NCBI GenBank assembly: GCA_027077325.1
Contig: JALTGF010000034.1
Location: 1-13,571 of the forward strand
Length of the DNA stretch: 13,571 nucleotides
Direction: 5' to 3'
DNA from: an archaeon
Lineage (GTDB): Archaea > Undinarchaeota > Undinarchaeia > Undinarchaeales > JALTGF01
The position numbers were made by a program, and so were the translations under genes. The notes beneath the pieces were generated by a model. That model did no database searches, was not told where the DNA came from, and was given only the letters and a program-made list of their open reading frames with translations. Shown piece by piece: positions 13,412 to 13,571 of the stretch. The first letter of the stretch is position 1. Every line of letters starts with the position of its first letter.

Positions 13412-13571
13412 ATGGCATCATTTAGAACCGAGAAGGACTCATTAGGGAGCATAAAAGTCCCCTCTGAAGCATATTATGGAGCGTTTACGCAGCGCGCTCT
13501 TGAGAATTTTCAAATTTCAGGGATTACTGAGCATCCGGTTTTAATTGTGGCGTATGCAATAATTAAAAAAG
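13412..13571 (+). CDS. fumC: Class II fumarase / aspartase family enzyme, N-terminal fragment
   Basis: Only the first 53 codons are in the window. The sequence RTEKDSLGSIKVPSEAYYGA followed by TQRALENFQISG is the signature opening of the fumarase/aspartate ammonia-lyase superfamily. The QRALENF-ISG wording is closer to class II fumarate hydratase (fumarate + water to malate, TCA cycle) than to aspartase (usually YYGxHTLRAxENF). The distinction needs the rest of the protein. The start is the first ATG after the HNH stop codon, with no strong ribosome binding site. Confidence 0.8.
   Translation, partial: MASFRTEKDSLGSIKVPSEAYYGAFTQRALENFQISGITEHPVLIVAYAIIKK

Noticed and set aside
1..13571. CRISPR array, insertion sequence, prophage, toxin-antitoxin or defence island.
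   Set aside because: No regularly spaced repeats, transposase, integrase, antitoxin or defence effector was seen. The only nuclease-like gene is the isolated HNH protein.

Overview
The window is a compact, AT-rich stretch of archaeal chromosome. Archaeal identity rests on aIF5B, ribosomal protein L21e, RNA polymerase subunit F (Rpb4-like), a DUF655 protein, the NreA repair factor, ABCE1, an archaeal-type YchF GTPase and an archaeal RNase P RNA. Promoters are of the TATA/BRE type, and many start codons lie only about 25-30 nt downstream of a TATA-like box, which implies leaderless mRNAs. The short intergenic spaces and small proteins would fit a reduced-genome (DPANN-like) lineage, but that placement is inference; nothing here fixes the phylum.

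Layout. (1) 1-1542, minus: translation factor aIF5B, whose 3' end lies outside the window. (2) 1628-2104, plus: an unrecognised 158-aa protein. (3) 2112-2463, minus: RNase P RNA, recognised by its conserved cores and pairing P1, P2, P3 and P4. (4) 2488-2958, minus: a GNAT acetyltransferase. (5) 2959-3235: noncoding, with a G-rich inverted-repeat element and the strong promoter of the next operon. (6) 3236-4517, plus: rpl21e - rpoF - DUF655. The usual fourth gene, rsmA/ksgA (4734-5516), is separated from it by a 54-aa gene on the minus strand (4514-4678). That gene and rsmA share a palindromic TATA box. (7) 5580-6330, minus: a small membrane protein and an O6-alkylguanine-DNA alkyltransferase. 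(8) 6364-9424, plus: nreA, a TPR protein and a multi-pass membrane protein. (9) 9425-10618, minus: YchF-type GTPase, divergent from a zinc-ribbon/KH (NusA-like) protein and ABCE1 (10678-12922, plus). (10) 13013-13405, plus: a standalone HNH endonuclease-like protein, followed 6 nt later by the start of a class II fumarase-family gene that runs off the window.

Most of the window is core information processing: translation initiation (aIF5B), ribosome recycling (ABCE1), rRNA dimethylation (RsmA), tRNA 5' maturation (RNase P RNA) and transcription (RpoF, the NusA-like protein). A divergent DNA-repair pair (alkyltransferase and NreA) sits in the middle. I see no phage, CRISPR, toxin-antitoxin or other obvious defence system. 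The points most worth a second look are the ABCE1 ferredoxin-like domain lacking two cysteine ligands, the symmetric bidirectional TATA box, the small gene splitting a conserved operon, and the structured noncoding element at about 3002-3116.
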